NCBI RefSeq assembly: GCF_000775285.1 | Contig: NZ_JJML01000042.1 | Location: forward strand, 21,468-85,467 | Direction of reading: 5' to 3' | Source: Neosynechococcus sphagnicola sy1 | GTDB lineage: Bacteria; Cyanobacteriota; Cyanobacteriia; Neosynechococcales; Neosynechococcaceae | DNA: 64,000 bases | Shown: piece after piece, positions 30,427-39,360 of the stretch | Layout: each line of letters opens with the position of its first letter | Position numbering within the stretch: the stretch's first letter is position 1 | The notes under the pieces: generated by a model | What the model was told of the DNA's origin: nothing | Database searches by the model: none | Seen by the model: the letters and a program-made list of their open reading frames with translations, nothing else | Program-made: the position numbers and the translations under genes

Positions 30427-31371
30427 ATGACACCTTTTCAACCAATCCTTGAATCAGCGCGGCAGGGTGATCCAGCGGCGATTTCTGCTCTGATCAACCA
30501 ATCCCTGGAGGCCAAAGGAGTAGTTGCCAGGGTGACGCGCAAAGAGACGTGTCTCAGAGTGCTACTAGAGGCCAACCAGATCCCTGATCAGCAAGCCTTG
30601 GTGCTATTTTTACAGGAGCGTTTGGCTCAGCTGAACATGGTCTCAATCAACTCGGTTGAACTCCAGGGGAAACAGACCTATGCCGCAGCCCCCGCATGGC
30701 GTCAAAGCTTCAACCTGATTCCGCCAGCACCGCCTGTTTCTGAAGTATCCCAAATTCAACCTGTTGAGGCAGATATCTCTATTGCATCCTCCCCGGAGGT
30801 ATCCCTGCCACTGCCGTTGGAAGCGGTGGCTACTCCTGAAGTCACTGCACCCAAAACCAAGCCCCAGAAAACCTATCAGGTTCTCTTTTCAGCAGTGATG
30901 GCGTTGATCCTGATGCTGATCGGTGCTAATCTTCGCTCTGTCCAAACGTTGTTTACTCAATCATCGCCTCATAAGAATGTCTCTTTGAGCGATGGCCTTG
31001 AGGTGACCTATCAAGCACCAATTATTAGCCGCGTGGGAGGAGTGCCTGTGATCATGGTGACCTTTAATGAAAGTCATCCCTTCCCAATGGTGGTAGACAC
31101 AGGAGCCGGGGGAACGTTGATTACTCAATCCATGGCTGCTGCTTTGAATGTTGAGGTTGTCGGACAGGTGATGGCCGAAACTGCCAATGGCTCTAACACC
31201 TTCGATATGGGGTATGTCAATTCGATTGAGGTGGATGGGGCAAAGGTGAGTCACGTCTCGGTGGTGATTGGTTTACCCGATTTAACCCTGGGCTTGTTAG
31301 GACACGATTTCTTTAACAACTTCGATGTCAGTATTCGAGAGCAGGTTGTGGAGTTCCGTCCCCGAAAATAG
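30427..31371 (+). CDS. Membrane-anchored retropepsin-like aspartic protease
   Basis: A 314-residue protein. Residues 1-90 form a small alpha/beta domain (KGVVARVTRKETCLRVLLEA and later strands) of a kind seen at the N-terminus of various cyanobacterial proteins. A Pro/Glu-rich linker and one membrane helix (about 155-173, TYQVLFSAVMALILMLIGA) follow. The C-terminal 120 residues are a clan AA aspartic protease: MVVDTGAGGTLITQSMAAAL contains the catalytic DTG, and LLGHDFFNNFDVSIRE is the usual closing motif. One DTG per chain implies an active homodimer. The substrate is unknown. The gene is convergent with feoB, the stops being 8 bp apart. Confidence 0.85.
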   Translation: MTPFQPILESARQGDPAAISALINQSLEAKGVVARVTRKETCLRVLLEANQIPDQQALVLFLQERLAQLNMVSINSVELQGKQTYAAAPAWRQSFNLIPPAPPVSEVSQIQPVEADISIASSPEVSLPLPLEAVATPEVTAPKTKPQKTYQVLFSAVMALILMLIGANLRSVQTLFTQSSPHKNVSLSDGLEVTYQAPIISRVGGVPVIMVTFNESHPFPMVVDTGAGGTLITQSMAAALNVEVVGQVMAETANGSNTFDMGYVNSIEVDGAKVSHVSVVIGLPDLTLGLLGHDFFNNFDVSIREQVVEFRPRK

Positions 31372-31379
31372 GGACGAGC

Positions 31380-33173
31380 TTAAAACCCCAGTACCCGTGC
31401 ACTTTGGTAGAAAACAAAACTAGCGAACCAAGCAAGTCCAAGGGACCACCCTACAGATAGCAGGGCAAATTTGAGGCTTTTTGACTCACTCTTGAGAACA
31501 GCAATGGTGGATAGGCAGGGCACATACAGCAACGTGAACAGCATAAAACTGTAGGCTTGTACCCAATCAATTTGCTGGGCGATCGCTCCCGCCAAATCGC
31601 CCCCTTCTGATTTACCGTAGATGACCGCAAGCCCTCCTAAAACAATCTCCTTGGCAATAAAGCCAAAAAACAAGGCTACAGTAAGCTGCGGGTTGATTCC
31701 CAAGGGAGCAAACAATGGCTGAATCGTCTCTCCAATCATGCCTGAGAGGGTTTGGGCACTGGCTGTGGGCACGTTGGTCGGCAGGTTGTTCAAAAGCCAA
31801 ATTGCCACTACCCCCACTATAATGAAACGCCGCGACCAGATCCAGAAGTGCTTCACCTCGCACCAGGCGCGTACCAGCATTTGTTTGATTGTTGGGAAAC
31901 GATAGGGCGGTAGTTCCAGTGCCAAGGGTTCTTGGTTGGGGAATTTGCCTTTAAATAGAGCTGCCGTGAGCAGAGCCGCCGCAAAACTCAGTAAGTACAG
32001 ACTAAATATGACCCTAGGGGCGATATTGGCTGCAAACATCGCCGTAGTCATAAACATAAACACATTCAGCCGAGCTGAACAAAGGGAAAACGGAATCACC
32101 AGCATCGAAAGCATCCGCAGCCCAGGTGATCGCATCACCCGTGTCCCTAAAATAGCAGGGACGTTGCAGCCAAATCCCATCAGCGCCATCACAAATGAGC
32201 GCCCGTCTAACCCCAATCGTTCCATTAGGGCATCCATCAAAAATGCCGAGCGAGCTAAATAGCCACTGTCTTCGATGATTGCCATACACAGAAAAAAGAG
32301 GAAGATAACAGGGAGAAAAGCCGCAACGGTGCCAATACCCTCATACAGTCCATCGATCAGAAATCCTTTAAGAAAGGAGGGAAAGGGGGAGAGCAACGGT
32401 TCCAAAGCATTGCCCTTGAACCAGTCCAGCCCATCACCGAGTACCGCTTGCATCGGAGAACCCAGGGCGTAGATCACCTGGAAGATCAGGTACATTGCCC
32501 CGAAGAAAATTGGCAGCCCTAGCACCGGGTGCAGCAGAAACCGATCCAAACGTGTAGTCCACTGATCCGAAAGTCTTAAGGGCATTTGGACGGCACCCTC
32601 GAGAATAGCCCCTAGGTCAACCGCGAGTTGCTGATCGTTGAGCAAGCGTTCTTCCAGTCCTTCCACCTGAACCATGGGGTGGTGCTGCTGGAGCAATTCC
32701 GTAAGGGTGGCGATCGCCGCCTGATATCCGACACCATACTTGGCACTGATCGGCAACACAGGCATTCCCAATCGCTGCGCGAGTAAATCGGACTGCACCT
32801 TCACACCAAAACGCTTGGCCTCATCTGTCATGTTGAGCAGAACCACAGCGGGCAGGCCCAATTGCCTTACTTGGAGGGGTAGAATGATTTGCCGATCTAT
32901 CTGGGTAGTGTTGAGAATAATTAGGACTAAATCTAGGGGTGTCTTCTCTAGAAAACACCTGACAACTGCCTCGTCTGCAGAAAAGCCGCGCAAGTCATAA
33001 ATTCCTGGTAAATCAACGACTTCAGCTAACTCATCGCCTAATTTAACCTCCGCCATCATTAGATCAACTGTAATCCCTGGCCAGTTACCAATGTGGGCAT
33101 GGGAGCCAGTGAGGCGGTTAAAAAAAGTCGATTTACCTGTATTGGGCATTCCCAGAACCGCAATCTGTTTCAT
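31380..33173 (-). CDS. feoB: Ferrous iron transport protein B
   Basis: A 597-residue Fe(II) transporter of the plasma membrane. The N-terminal G domain has G1 GMPNTGKSTFFNRL, G3 VVDLPGIYDL, G4 NMTDEAKRFG and a SAK-type G5. A helical region and a polytopic domain with two Gate-type repeats (for example GFGCNVPAILGTRVM) follow. It is shorter than enterobacterial FeoB (about 770 residues) but within the usual bacterial range. The start ATG at 33173 overlaps the feoA stop by four bases, so the two are translationally coupled. It should be induced under iron limitation through the Fur-like site upstream of feoA. Confidence 0.95.
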   Translation of the reverse strand: MKQIAVLGMPNTGKSTFFNRLTGSHAHIGNWPGITVDLMMAEVKLGDELAEVVDLPGIYDLRGFSADEAVVRCFLEKTPLDLVLIILNTTQIDRQIILPLQVRQLGLPAVVLLNMTDEAKRFGVKVQSDLLAQRLGMPVLPISAKYGVGYQAAIATLTELLQQHHPMVQVEGLEERLLNDQQLAVDLGAILEGAVQMPLRLSDQWTTRLDRFLLHPVLGLPIFFGAMYLIFQVIYALGSPMQAVLGDGLDWFKGNALEPLLSPFPSFLKGFLIDGLYEGIGTVAAFLPVIFLFFLCMAIIEDSGYLARSAFLMDALMERLGLDGRSFVMALMGFGCNVPAILGTRVMRSPGLRMLSMLVIPFSLCSARLNVFMFMTTAMFAANIAPRVIFSLYLLSFAAALLTAALFKGKFPNQEPLALELPPYRFPTIKQMLVRAWCEVKHFWIWSRRFIIVGVVAIWLLNNLPTNVPTASAQTLSGMIGETIQPLFAPLGINPQLTVALFFGFIAKEIVLGGLAVIYGKSEGGDLAGAIAQQIDWVQAYSFMLFTLLYVPCLSTIAVLKSESKSLKFALLSVGWSLGLAWFASFVFYQSARVLGF

Positions 33174-33436
33174 GCTGCTTCTCCAACGGCAGTGACGTAT
33201 ATCCGGTGGGCATCACAGCGACGTAGCATCACCTCTGTCATGCCAACCCGCACATGCAACGGCCCCTTCATCCACCCTTGCCGTAGCAAGTGTATTTCTT
33301 GACCACAGCGCAATCCCAGAGCACAAAAGCGGTGTTGTAGACTAGCGTCAATATGCAGTACCAGGATGGTCGCAGTCTGACCGGGCTTGAGATCGGCAAG
33401 GTGGATAGGAGCCATAGGAAGAGTCATCAGATGCAA
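33170..33436 (-). CDS. feoA: Ferrous iron transport protein A
   Basis: An 88-residue SH3-fold FeoA: LADLKPGQTATILVLHI, RFCALGLRCGQEIHLLRQG, and the terminal HRIYVTAVGEAA. It is a small cytosolic partner of FeoB needed for Fe(II) uptake. The start is uncertain among ATGs at 33436, 33427 and 33415, none with a Shine-Dalgarno sequence. The most upstream one begins only 7 bp from the Fur-like palindrome. The last bases overlap feoB. Confidence 0.9.
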   Translation of the reverse strand: MHLMTLPMAPIHLADLKPGQTATILVLHIDASLQHRFCALGLRCGQEIHLLRQGWMKGPLHVRVGMTEVMLRRCDAHRIYVTAVGEAA

Positions 33437-33443
33437 GTAATTA

Positions 33444-33462
33444 AATGAAAAATATTCTCATT
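33444..33462 (-). promoter_or_regulatory. Fur-box-like operator of feoAB
   Basis: On the coding strand of feoA the sequence is AATGAGAATATTTTTCATT. It agrees at all but two defined positions with the 19-bp Fur consensus form AATGAGAAT-N-ATTCTCATT, and the left arm is perfect. A TATATT hexamer lies just upstream (about 33463-33469), so repressor binding would cover the region around the transcription start. Fur with Fe(II) would repress feoAB when iron is plentiful. This is inferred from pattern and gene content. Confidence 0.65.
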
Positions 33463-33684
33463 AATATAGCACTTTAATTACACAACCAATGGAAGATCTT
33501 GCTGGGTGTATGGAGCAATTCGCGTCTGAAGAGCAGGCTATACTTGCTGACGGAATGATTGAAGGTTGGTGTGAGTATTGAGCACCGGGAAAATTCTCTC
33601 TGGTTGCGGGGTCATGTTTCCACCTCAGCAGGTGTACCTTGGGGTAGCCCCCGAAAAATAATTATTGCGTTTAGTTTGGTACTC

Positions 33685-34332
33685 ATGACCTATCCTCCTG
33701 CCCCTTGGTATCTCTATGGCAATGCGTTGGTATCGTTCCACCTCATCGACGTAGAAAAGGCAAGACCCCTGGTGCCTGGGGATTTTGAGATTGTCTCAGT
33801 ATTGCCGGGTAAAACCTTCGGGGCGCTTTACCTCTCAGTCTATGAGGCCAATTCAACCCTGCAATATCATGAGTTGATTGTGGGAGCGGCACTGGTAAGG
33901 TATGGCAATCAAATTGGCACCTGGATTTCTCATATCTATGTAGATGATTCCGATTCCTTAGCCGGAGGGCGCAACATTTGGGGGCTACCGAAGGAAATGG
34001 CGGAGTTTTCATGGGGCGATCGCACCGTTAGCGTCATGCAAGGGAGTCGATCCCTCTGCCAAGTTGATTACGGCCCAGCCGGATTACCCCTTTCCCTCTG
34101 GGGCAAGTCCAAAATTAGCGGCGATGTCTTTAGTGGTCTCGATCAGGATATTTTGTTGTTCACAGGAAATTTTGAAGCCCAGCTTAGGTGGGTCCAATGT
34201 AACCTCATGATTCCTCCTGAGAGTCCGTTTACAGCACTGCATCTGGGGCATCCCTGGTTGACCATTCAAATGCATGATCTGGCTTTCACGGCAAATGCAC
34301 CCACGATTGTCGGCCAATCAAGCCGTCCATAA
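33685..34332 (+). CDS. Acetoacetate decarboxylase-family protein
   Basis: A 215-residue protein of the acetoacetate decarboxylase-like superfamily. The motifs are YPPAPWYLYGNALVSFHL, LVPGDFEIVSVLPGKTFGALYLSVY, GNQIGTWISHIYVDDSDSLAGGRNIWGLPKEMAEFSW. The GR..WGLPKE loop is the conserved core of the family. The Lys of WGLPKE sits where the Schiff-base lysine of classical ADC lies, but many family members are not decarboxylases, so substrate and activity are open. The start ATG at 33685 is preferred to 33559, whose extra 42 residues look non-homologous. It is divergent from feoAB across about 250 bp. Confidence 0.85.
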   Translation: MTYPPAPWYLYGNALVSFHLIDVEKARPLVPGDFEIVSVLPGKTFGALYLSVYEANSTLQYHELIVGAALVRYGNQIGTWISHIYVDDSDSLAGGRNIWGLPKEMAEFSWGDRTVSVMQGSRSLCQVDYGPAGLPLSLWGKSKISGDVFSGLDQDILLFTGNFEAQLRWVQCNLMIPPESPFTALHLGHPWLTIQMHDLAFTANAPTIVGQSSRP

Positions 34333-34456
34333 CGGCGTAGCATCCTAAGGGTTAGATTTTCAGAGGTCATGATTTCCCTCTCAAAGCTGGTTGGGAATGC
34401 TGCCGCGCAGTGGGGCAATGAATGGCATACTGGAGATTCTGTTTCAGCGGCTGCTC

Positions 34457-34945
34457 ATGACCTTGGTTCTTCAACCCGCGATGCCAGCGGATGTCCCAAC
34501 ATTGTTCCAACTGATTCAAGCCCTTGCCGCCTACGAACAATTGAGCCATGCCGTGACTGGGAATACCGAGGACTTGGCAGCTCATCTTTTTGGCTCCCGT
34601 CCCTATGGGGAAGCCATCCTGGCACGGTGGGATGGAGATGCAGTTGGGTTTGCCCTCTTTTTTCATACCTACTCGACCTTTCTCACCCGACCGGGACTGT
34701 ATTTAGAGGATTTATTTGTCCAGCCCGACTATCGCCGCCGAGGCATTGGCAAAGCCCTGATCAGCCAGGTGGCAAAAATTGCCGTTGAGCGGGGATGTGG
34801 ACGTTTAGAGTGGACCGTCTTGGACTGGAATGCACCCGCGATCGCCTTCTACCAAGGACTGGGCTCTGATGTTCTCCCGGATTGGCGGGTATGTCGCGTC
34901 ATGGGTACTTCCCTGGGTCATCTGGCAACAATGGGGGCTGGCTAA
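34457..34945 (+). CDS. GNAT family N-acetyltransferase
   Basis: A 162-residue GNAT enzyme. The acetyl-CoA pyrophosphate-binding loop is visible in VQPDYRRRGIGKALISQV (QxxGxG/A type), preceded by LYLEDLFV and followed by LEWTVLDWNAPAIAFYQGLG. This pattern is closest to the spermidine/diamine acetyltransferase-like branch. The substrate is unproven. The start ATG at 34457 gives the family's usual beginning (LVLQPAMPADVPTLFQLI). ATGs at 34424 and 34391 would add 11 or 22 residues. Confidence 0.88.
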   Translation: MTLVLQPAMPADVPTLFQLIQALAAYEQLSHAVTGNTEDLAAHLFGSRPYGEAILARWDGDAVGFALFFHTYSTFLTRPGLYLEDLFVQPDYRRRGIGKALISQVAKIAVERGCGRLEWTVLDWNAPAIAFYQGLGSDVLPDWRVCRVMGTSLGHLATMGAG

Positions 34946-34960
34946 CAGGCTCTCTGAGCA

Positions 34961-36130
34961 ATGATCATGGGTGTAGCCGTTCCTCTGGAGCTAGGCCACT
35001 CTCCGATCATGGCATCGGCATGCATCCCATTGTCCACCCCCGATCTTTTTCTAGTCCCGCCCTCAATTTTGACAATGCAAATTTCCCCTCAGAATTGGGT
35101 TCAGCGACCTAAACCCGACTATAGAATAGACAAACCGCCAGCTAATCTGGAGCCACATTTTCAATCTGTTGGCATCGCTATGCATGCTTCGACTCTCAGT
35201 AGTCATCCCTATGGACATGAAGTCACCCACACTCTGATAGGCACTCCATCAGAGGCCATGTCCCTACAGCGAACCGATGGGGCAGCACAGTCACTCTCTC
35301 CCCATCAAGTCATCTACCAACAGTTTCAGTCTCGTTACCCTACCGCAGGACTGATCGCCGAGTTACTGCAAATTCACGAGGGGAAATTTATTGTCCGTGC
35401 CCTAGTTCAGGTGGGCGGATCTACCCTGGCAACGGGGATGGCGGCAGCCTATACCCCAGAACTGGCAGAGGATCAGGCCAGAGCCAGAGCCTTGGAAGTC
35501 TTGGGGATCATCTTGCCGTCCCATCGGGTTACCCCCCCGGAAACCTCACCCCTGACCTCCGCTTGTGAAGTCCAGGTGCGGCTGATGACCAATCATCAAA
35601 GCTCAGAGCGGTCGGCACCACCATCGAATAGTTTCGCCAGTCGTGAGTATCCTGCCCTGCAGGGCAGCCTCTTGGAACAACCCATTGAGCTACAGCCCAG
35701 CCCAGTGGCCGATCCGGATACGGGGCAATTCATCCAGACACACCCGGAAATGGGTCGAGCTGAAGAATGGACAATGTCCGCTGATCCGGAAATCAACTAC
35801 CCGGAAACGCAGCCACCTCACAGTACTGGCAATCGATCCGGTAAAAGTAACAGCCCAACGCGAAAAACCCGTCCCGTTGAGCCAATCGCAAACAACTACC
35901 AGGCGGTTCCTCAGACGGCATCCGTGCAGACCGCCCCGATTGATCTTTCAGATGTGATTGCTCAAACTAGCATTGAAATGAAGCGTTTAGGGTGGACTGA
36001 TGCCCAAGGCCGCAGCTATCTGCTCCAGACTTACAAAAAGCGATCGCGCCAGCAACTCACCGACGCAGAACTCCTGGAATTTTTGCACTATCTCGAAGCC
36101 CAAACGTCACCCCAGGAGTCGCTGTTCTAA
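34961..36130 (+). CDS. Hypothetical protein, possibly a cyanobacterial DNA-metabolism protein
   Basis: Up to 389 residues, with an uncertain start: ATGs at 34961, 35075 and 35180 are in frame, and the region before residue 90 looks poorly conserved. A folded part (about 105-185: HQVIYQQFQSRYPTAGLIAE, FIVRALVQVGGSTLATGMA, EDQARARALEVLGI) is a strand-helix unit somewhat like single-strand annealing or Rad52-like N-termini. A long Pro/Ser/Thr-rich linker follows, then a C-terminal helical tail with TYKKRSRQQLTDAELLEFLHYLE. I do not recognise a named family and claim no function. There are no membrane segments. It is convergent with clpP across a symmetric hairpin. Confidence 0.6.
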   Translation: MIMGVAVPLELGHSPIMASACIPLSTPDLFLVPPSILTMQISPQNWVQRPKPDYRIDKPPANLEPHFQSVGIAMHASTLSSHPYGHEVTHTLIGTPSEAMSLQRTDGAAQSLSPHQVIYQQFQSRYPTAGLIAELLQIHEGKFIVRALVQVGGSTLATGMAAAYTPELAEDQARARALEVLGIILPSHRVTPPETSPLTSACEVQVRLMTNHQSSERSAPPSNSFASREYPALQGSLLEQPIELQPSPVADPDTGQFIQTHPEMGRAEEWTMSADPEINYPETQPPHSTGNRSGKSNSPTRKTRPVEPIANNYQAVPQTASVQTAPIDLSDVIAQTSIEMKRLGWTDAQGRSYLLQTYKKRSRQQLTDAELLEFLHYLEAQTSPQESLF

Positions 36131-36154
36131 CATGAAATTAGTTTGCAAAGAGTA

Positions 36155-36179
36155 TTTTGAGGGTTAAAAACCCTCAAAA
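36155..36179. terminator. Bidirectional terminator-like hairpin
   Basis: A perfect 11-bp inverted repeat, TTTTGAGGGTT (36155-36165) and AACCCTCAAAA (36169-36179), with a 3-nt loop. Its flanks are T-rich on one strand and A-rich on the other. It lies between the convergent 34961 gene and clpP, where a shared terminator is expected. Confidence 0.65.
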
Positions 36180-36229
36180 AATAACTCGCTTTAAACCACG
36201 TTGTCCATCAGCAAACAGTTGACAAACGA

Positions 36230-36838
36230 CTAGTTGACCGCTGCCAGGGGACGGGTCGCCGACGGGCGACGGTCAATCACCTGATCAATCAGTCCATAGT
36301 CCTGAGCTTCCTCCGCGGACATGAAGAAGTCCCGTTCCGTGTCTTCTTGAATTCGCTCTAGGGGTTGCCCCGTGTGTTGGGCTAGCCACTGATTTAGCTG
36401 TTGCTTGTGGTAGAGAATTTCCCGAGCTTGAATTTCAATATCCGTTGCCTGCCCCTGGGCACCCCCTAAGGGCTGGTGGATCATGATCCGAGAGTGAGGC
36501 AGACTCATGCGCTTGCCCTTGGTTCCCGCACTCAAGAGAAACGCCCCCATGCTGGCCGCCAAGCCCACACAAATAGTGGAAACATCGGGACGGATTTGAT
36601 TGATCGTGTCAAAAATTCCCATGCCAGCTGTTACAGAACCACCGGGAGAATTGATGTAGAGAAAAATATCCTTTTCGGGATCTTCGGCATCCAAAAACAA
36701 TAATTGTGCCACAACCAGGTTGGCAACATCACTGTCGATGGCCTGTCCAAGGAAGACAATGCGCTCCCGCAGCAACCGTGAGTAAATGTCGAAGGCGCGT
36801 TCGCCCCGACCAGACTGTTCAATAACGATGGGGATCAT
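36230..36838 (-). CDS. clpP: ATP-dependent Clp protease proteolytic subunit
   Basis: A 202-residue ClpP serine protease that forms tetradecameric chambers with a Clp ATPase. The catalytic Ser is in [14 protein letters not shown] and the His in [13 protein letters not shown]; the Asp lies in the C-terminal third ([18 protein letters not shown]). The start is ATG at 36838 ([23 protein letters not shown]), the usual ClpP beginning. An ATG at 37006 would add 56 unrelated residues. It is a stand-alone gene, not paired with clpX. Cyanobacteria carry several clpP paralogues, so the number cannot be assigned. Confidence 0.95.
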   Translation of the reverse strand: MIPIVIEQSGRGERAFDIYSRLLRERIVFLGQAIDSDVANLVVAQLLFLDAEDPEKDIFLYINSPGGSVTAGMGIFDTINQIRPDVSTICVGLAASMGAFLLSAGTKGKRMSLPHSRIMIHQPLGGAQGQATDIEIQAREILYHKQQLNQWLAQHTGQPLERIQEDTERDFFMSAEEAQDYGLIDQVIDRRPSATRPLAAVN

Positions 36839-37044
36839 TGGCGCTACCTGATGGATCTCTTTTCCACATTTTAACGACTGCCTCCGGTTGTCTGGAGAAT
36901 TTGTTCTATCCTGAGTCTGTTGAGGGTTTGCACCGAGCGGGGGGATGAGATAGCGTTGTCTATCGACCAGAACCCAGGCCACTAGCTCCAAGAGCCTGCC
37001 ATCCAATTCCCATTGTTTGAAAAAACTCGTGAGGTCTACTACCC

Positions 37045-37872
37045 ATGAATTCCAGCCGTTCTGTTTCGATTCCCGGCACTAGCCTGCTGATAGTGCTAGC
37101 GATACTATTGCTGATGTTAATTACGGTCTTCAAGCCCTTTGTAATTGTCAATGCAGGTGAACGAGGGGTGCTGATGCAATTTGGCAAGGTGCAAGAGCAA
37201 GTGCTGGGAGAAGGACTGCACCCAATTGTCCCCGTGGTCACTACGGTCAAAACCCTCAGCGTTCGCGTCCAGAAACATCAATTTCCCACCCAAGCAGCTT
37301 CAAAAGACTTACAGGATGTGTTTGCCGATGTGGCGTTGAACTGGCACATCAAACCCGATCAGGCGAATACCGTCTTTCAACAGATTGGGGATGAACTTCA
37401 GGTAGTACAACGGGTGATCAACCCAGCGGTGGAAGAAGTCTTAAAAGCCGTGATGGCTCGATACACCGCCGAAGAAATTATCACCAAGCGAGGAGAAGTC
37501 AAGGCCGGGGTGGATGAAACCCTCACCCAGCGACTAGCAAACTATCAACTAGCAGTAGATGATATTTCCCTGGTGAATGTGCATTTTTCCCAGCGGTTTA
37601 GCGAGGCAGTGGAGGCAAAGCAAATTGCCGAACAAGATGCCAAACGGGCAGAGTTCATTTCTCAGAAGGCAGCGGTCGAAGCCCAGGCAGAGATTAACCG
37701 CGCTCGAGGGCAGGCGGAATCCCAACGGTTAGTTCGGGAAACCCTGACCCCTGAACTGCTCCAAAAATTGGCCATCGAAAAATGGGATGGGAAATTCCCT
37801 ACGGTCTTAGGCGGCAATGGAGCCTTGCCCTTAATTAATCTAGATGGGATGCCAAAACTCGGACAGAAGTAA
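37045..37872 (+). CDS. Prohibitin (SPFH/band 7) family protein
   Basis: A 275-residue prohibitin-type protein. One N-terminal membrane anchor (about 12-33, [22 protein letters not shown]) precedes the SPFH domain ([22 protein letters not shown]) and a C-terminal coiled coil rich in Ala, Glu and Gln ([31 protein letters not shown], read as two stretches). Such proteins form large rings on membranes and often scaffold FtsH proteases. The start ATG at 37045 follows GAGG. It is divergent from clpP across about 200 bp. Confidence 0.93.
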   Translation: MNSSRSVSIPGTSLLIVLAILLLMLITVFKPFVIVNAGERGVLMQFGKVQEQVLGEGLHPIVPVVTTVKTLSVRVQKHQFPTQAASKDLQDVFADVALNWHIKPDQANTVFQQIGDELQVVQRVINPAVEEVLKAVMARYTAEEIITKRGEVKAGVDETLTQRLANYQLAVDDISLVNVHFSQRFSEAVEAKQIAEQDAKRAEFISQKAAVEAQAEINRARGQAESQRLVRETLTPELLQKLAIEKWDGKFPTVLGGNGALPLINLDGMPKLGQK

Positions 37873-38107
37873 ACAGCCTACTAAAGTACTCAGATAAGTT
37901 TAAGAACTTATTAAAAGTCCAGTGATTCTGATTTTCTGCGGATAAGTTGGAGGGCAAGATACCTCCTAACTGCGTCCCTAGCCCTACTCTGTGCTATCCC
38001 TCATGGATCACAGGTGGGGCTTCTGTTGTTGGCAACCCAGGCTTAATCAAAATCGTTATGACTATGATATATTCTTAGCGGTTCGATATCGTTAGGAGGA
38101 TGAATTC

Positions 38108-38713
38108 ATGACCTTTGATGGAGCAAGCTGTATCCGAGTGGGTCAATCAGCCCCGGACTTCATCGCCACAGCAGTTATTGATCAAGAATTTAAGACCCTC
38201 AAACTGTCGGATTACCGGGGCAAATACGTGGTGTTATTTTTCTATCCCCTGGATTTTACCTTTGTCTGCCCCACGGAAATTACCGCTTTTAGCGATCGCT
38301 ACGAGGAATTTAAGTCGCTGAATACAGAGGTTCTGGGTGTATCGGTTGACAGTGTGTTTTCTCACCTGGCCTGGATTCAAACCGATCGCAAATTGGGGGG
38401 GGTCGGCGATCTGGCCTATCCCCTAGTCTCTGATATCAAGAAGGAAATCGGAGCTGCCTACAATGTCCTAGATCCCGATGCGGGGATTACCCTGCGAGGA
38501 CTGTTTATTATTGACAAAGATGGGGTAATGCAACACGCCACCATCAACAATCTCTCCTTTGGTCGCAGTGTGGACGAAACCCTGCGCACCCTCCAGGCAA
38601 TTCAGCACGTCCAATCTCACCCCGATGAAGTCTGTCCGGCGGGATGGCAGCCCGGTGACAAAACGATGAATCCTGATCCGGTGAAGTCGAAGACCTTCTT
38701 CGCAGCGGTTTAA
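38108..38713 (+). CDS. 2-Cys peroxiredoxin
   Basis: A 201-residue typical 2-Cys peroxiredoxin that reduces H2O2 and alkyl peroxides using thioredoxin. The peroxidatic Cys54 is in [16 protein letters not shown] and the resolving Cys176 in [12 protein letters not shown] very strong Shine-Dalgarno sequence (TAGGAGGA, 38093-38100) precedes the ATG at 38108, fitting an abundant protein. An AT-rich stretch TATGATATATTC about 40 bp upstream may hold the -10 element. A second, different peroxiredoxin follows 87 bp downstream on the same strand. Confidence 0.95.
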   Translation: MTFDGASCIRVGQSAPDFIATAVIDQEFKTLKLSDYRGKYVVLFFYPLDFTFVCPTEITAFSDRYEEFKSLNTEVLGVSVDSVFSHLAWIQTDRKLGGVGDLAYPLVSDIKKEIGAAYNVLDPDAGITLRGLFIIDKDGVMQHATINNLSFGRSVDETLRTLQAIQHVQSHPDEVCPAGWQPGDKTMNPDPVKSKTFFAAV

Positions 38714-38800
38714 ATTCAGGCACAGCTCAGTCCCTCCTGCATTGGGTGGAGTGGGAAAGTTAATTAATCACGATCCAGCAATTGACGAGGTGCCCGAGCC

Positions 38801-39343
38801 ATGTTGACTGCGATTGATTTCAAGCATTTGTTCACTCAGCGCTTCTTCCACAACTTTTTCCCGATCCCGGCCACCAACCTTCTGACTCTAGGAGCCGTGC
38901 CGCCGGACTTTGAGTTGTCCGATATCACCCACGGGCGATCGGTGAAGCTATCGGACTACTGGGGAAAGCAATCCGTGATTGTGGCCTTTACCCGGATCTT
39001 TAGCGCCAAAGTTTACTGCCCTCTGTGTTTTCCCCACATTCAAGCCCTGAATGGCCGCTACGAAGAGTTTACCCGCCAGGGAGCCGAAGTGTTGATGATC
39101 ACTAGCACCGATCGGGAGCAAAGTCTGACCGTGGTTCAAGATTTGGGGCTGAAATTCCCCCTGTTGAGCGATTCAGACTGTCTGAGTTTTCGCGCCTATG
39201 GTGTGGGTCAGGCCCTGGGAGCCCCCTTACCCGCCCAGTTCGTGCTGGATCAGGAAGGACATCTTCGCTATAAACACCTGTTCTCTTTTTTGGAAGCCAA
39301 TGCCGGCGTTGACACCCTCCTGAGTTCCCTGGCGACCCAGTGA
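38801..39343 (+). CDS. Peroxiredoxin-like AhpC/TSA-fold protein
   Basis: A 180-residue thioredoxin-fold peroxidase-like protein. The core is GAVPPDFELSDITHGRSVKL, then the active-site segment IFSAKVYCPLCFPHIQAL with Cys73 and Cys76, then EVLMITSTDREQSLTVVQDL. The CPLC arrangement places a second Cys three residues after the likely peroxidatic one, unlike the neighbouring typical 2-Cys enzyme, and is common in a cyanobacterial redoxin branch. It probably takes part in peroxide detoxification. It is convergent with the UbiB-type kinase gene. Confidence 0.85.
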   Translation: MLTAIDFKHLFTQRFFHNFFPIPATNLLTLGAVPPDFELSDITHGRSVKLSDYWGKQSVIVAFTRIFSAKVYCPLCFPHIQALNGRYEEFTRQGAEVLMITSTDREQSLTVVQDLGLKFPLLSDSDCLSFRAYGVGQALGAPLPAQFVLDQEGHLRYKHLFSFLEANAGVDTLLSSLATQ

Positions 39344-39360
39344 AGTGATCCTCAGAGAGT

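Noticed and set aside
36839..37006. 56-residue upstream extension of ClpP
   Set aside because: The ClpP N-terminus is well conserved from MIPIV onward; the extension overlaps the promoter area of the divergent prohibitin gene.
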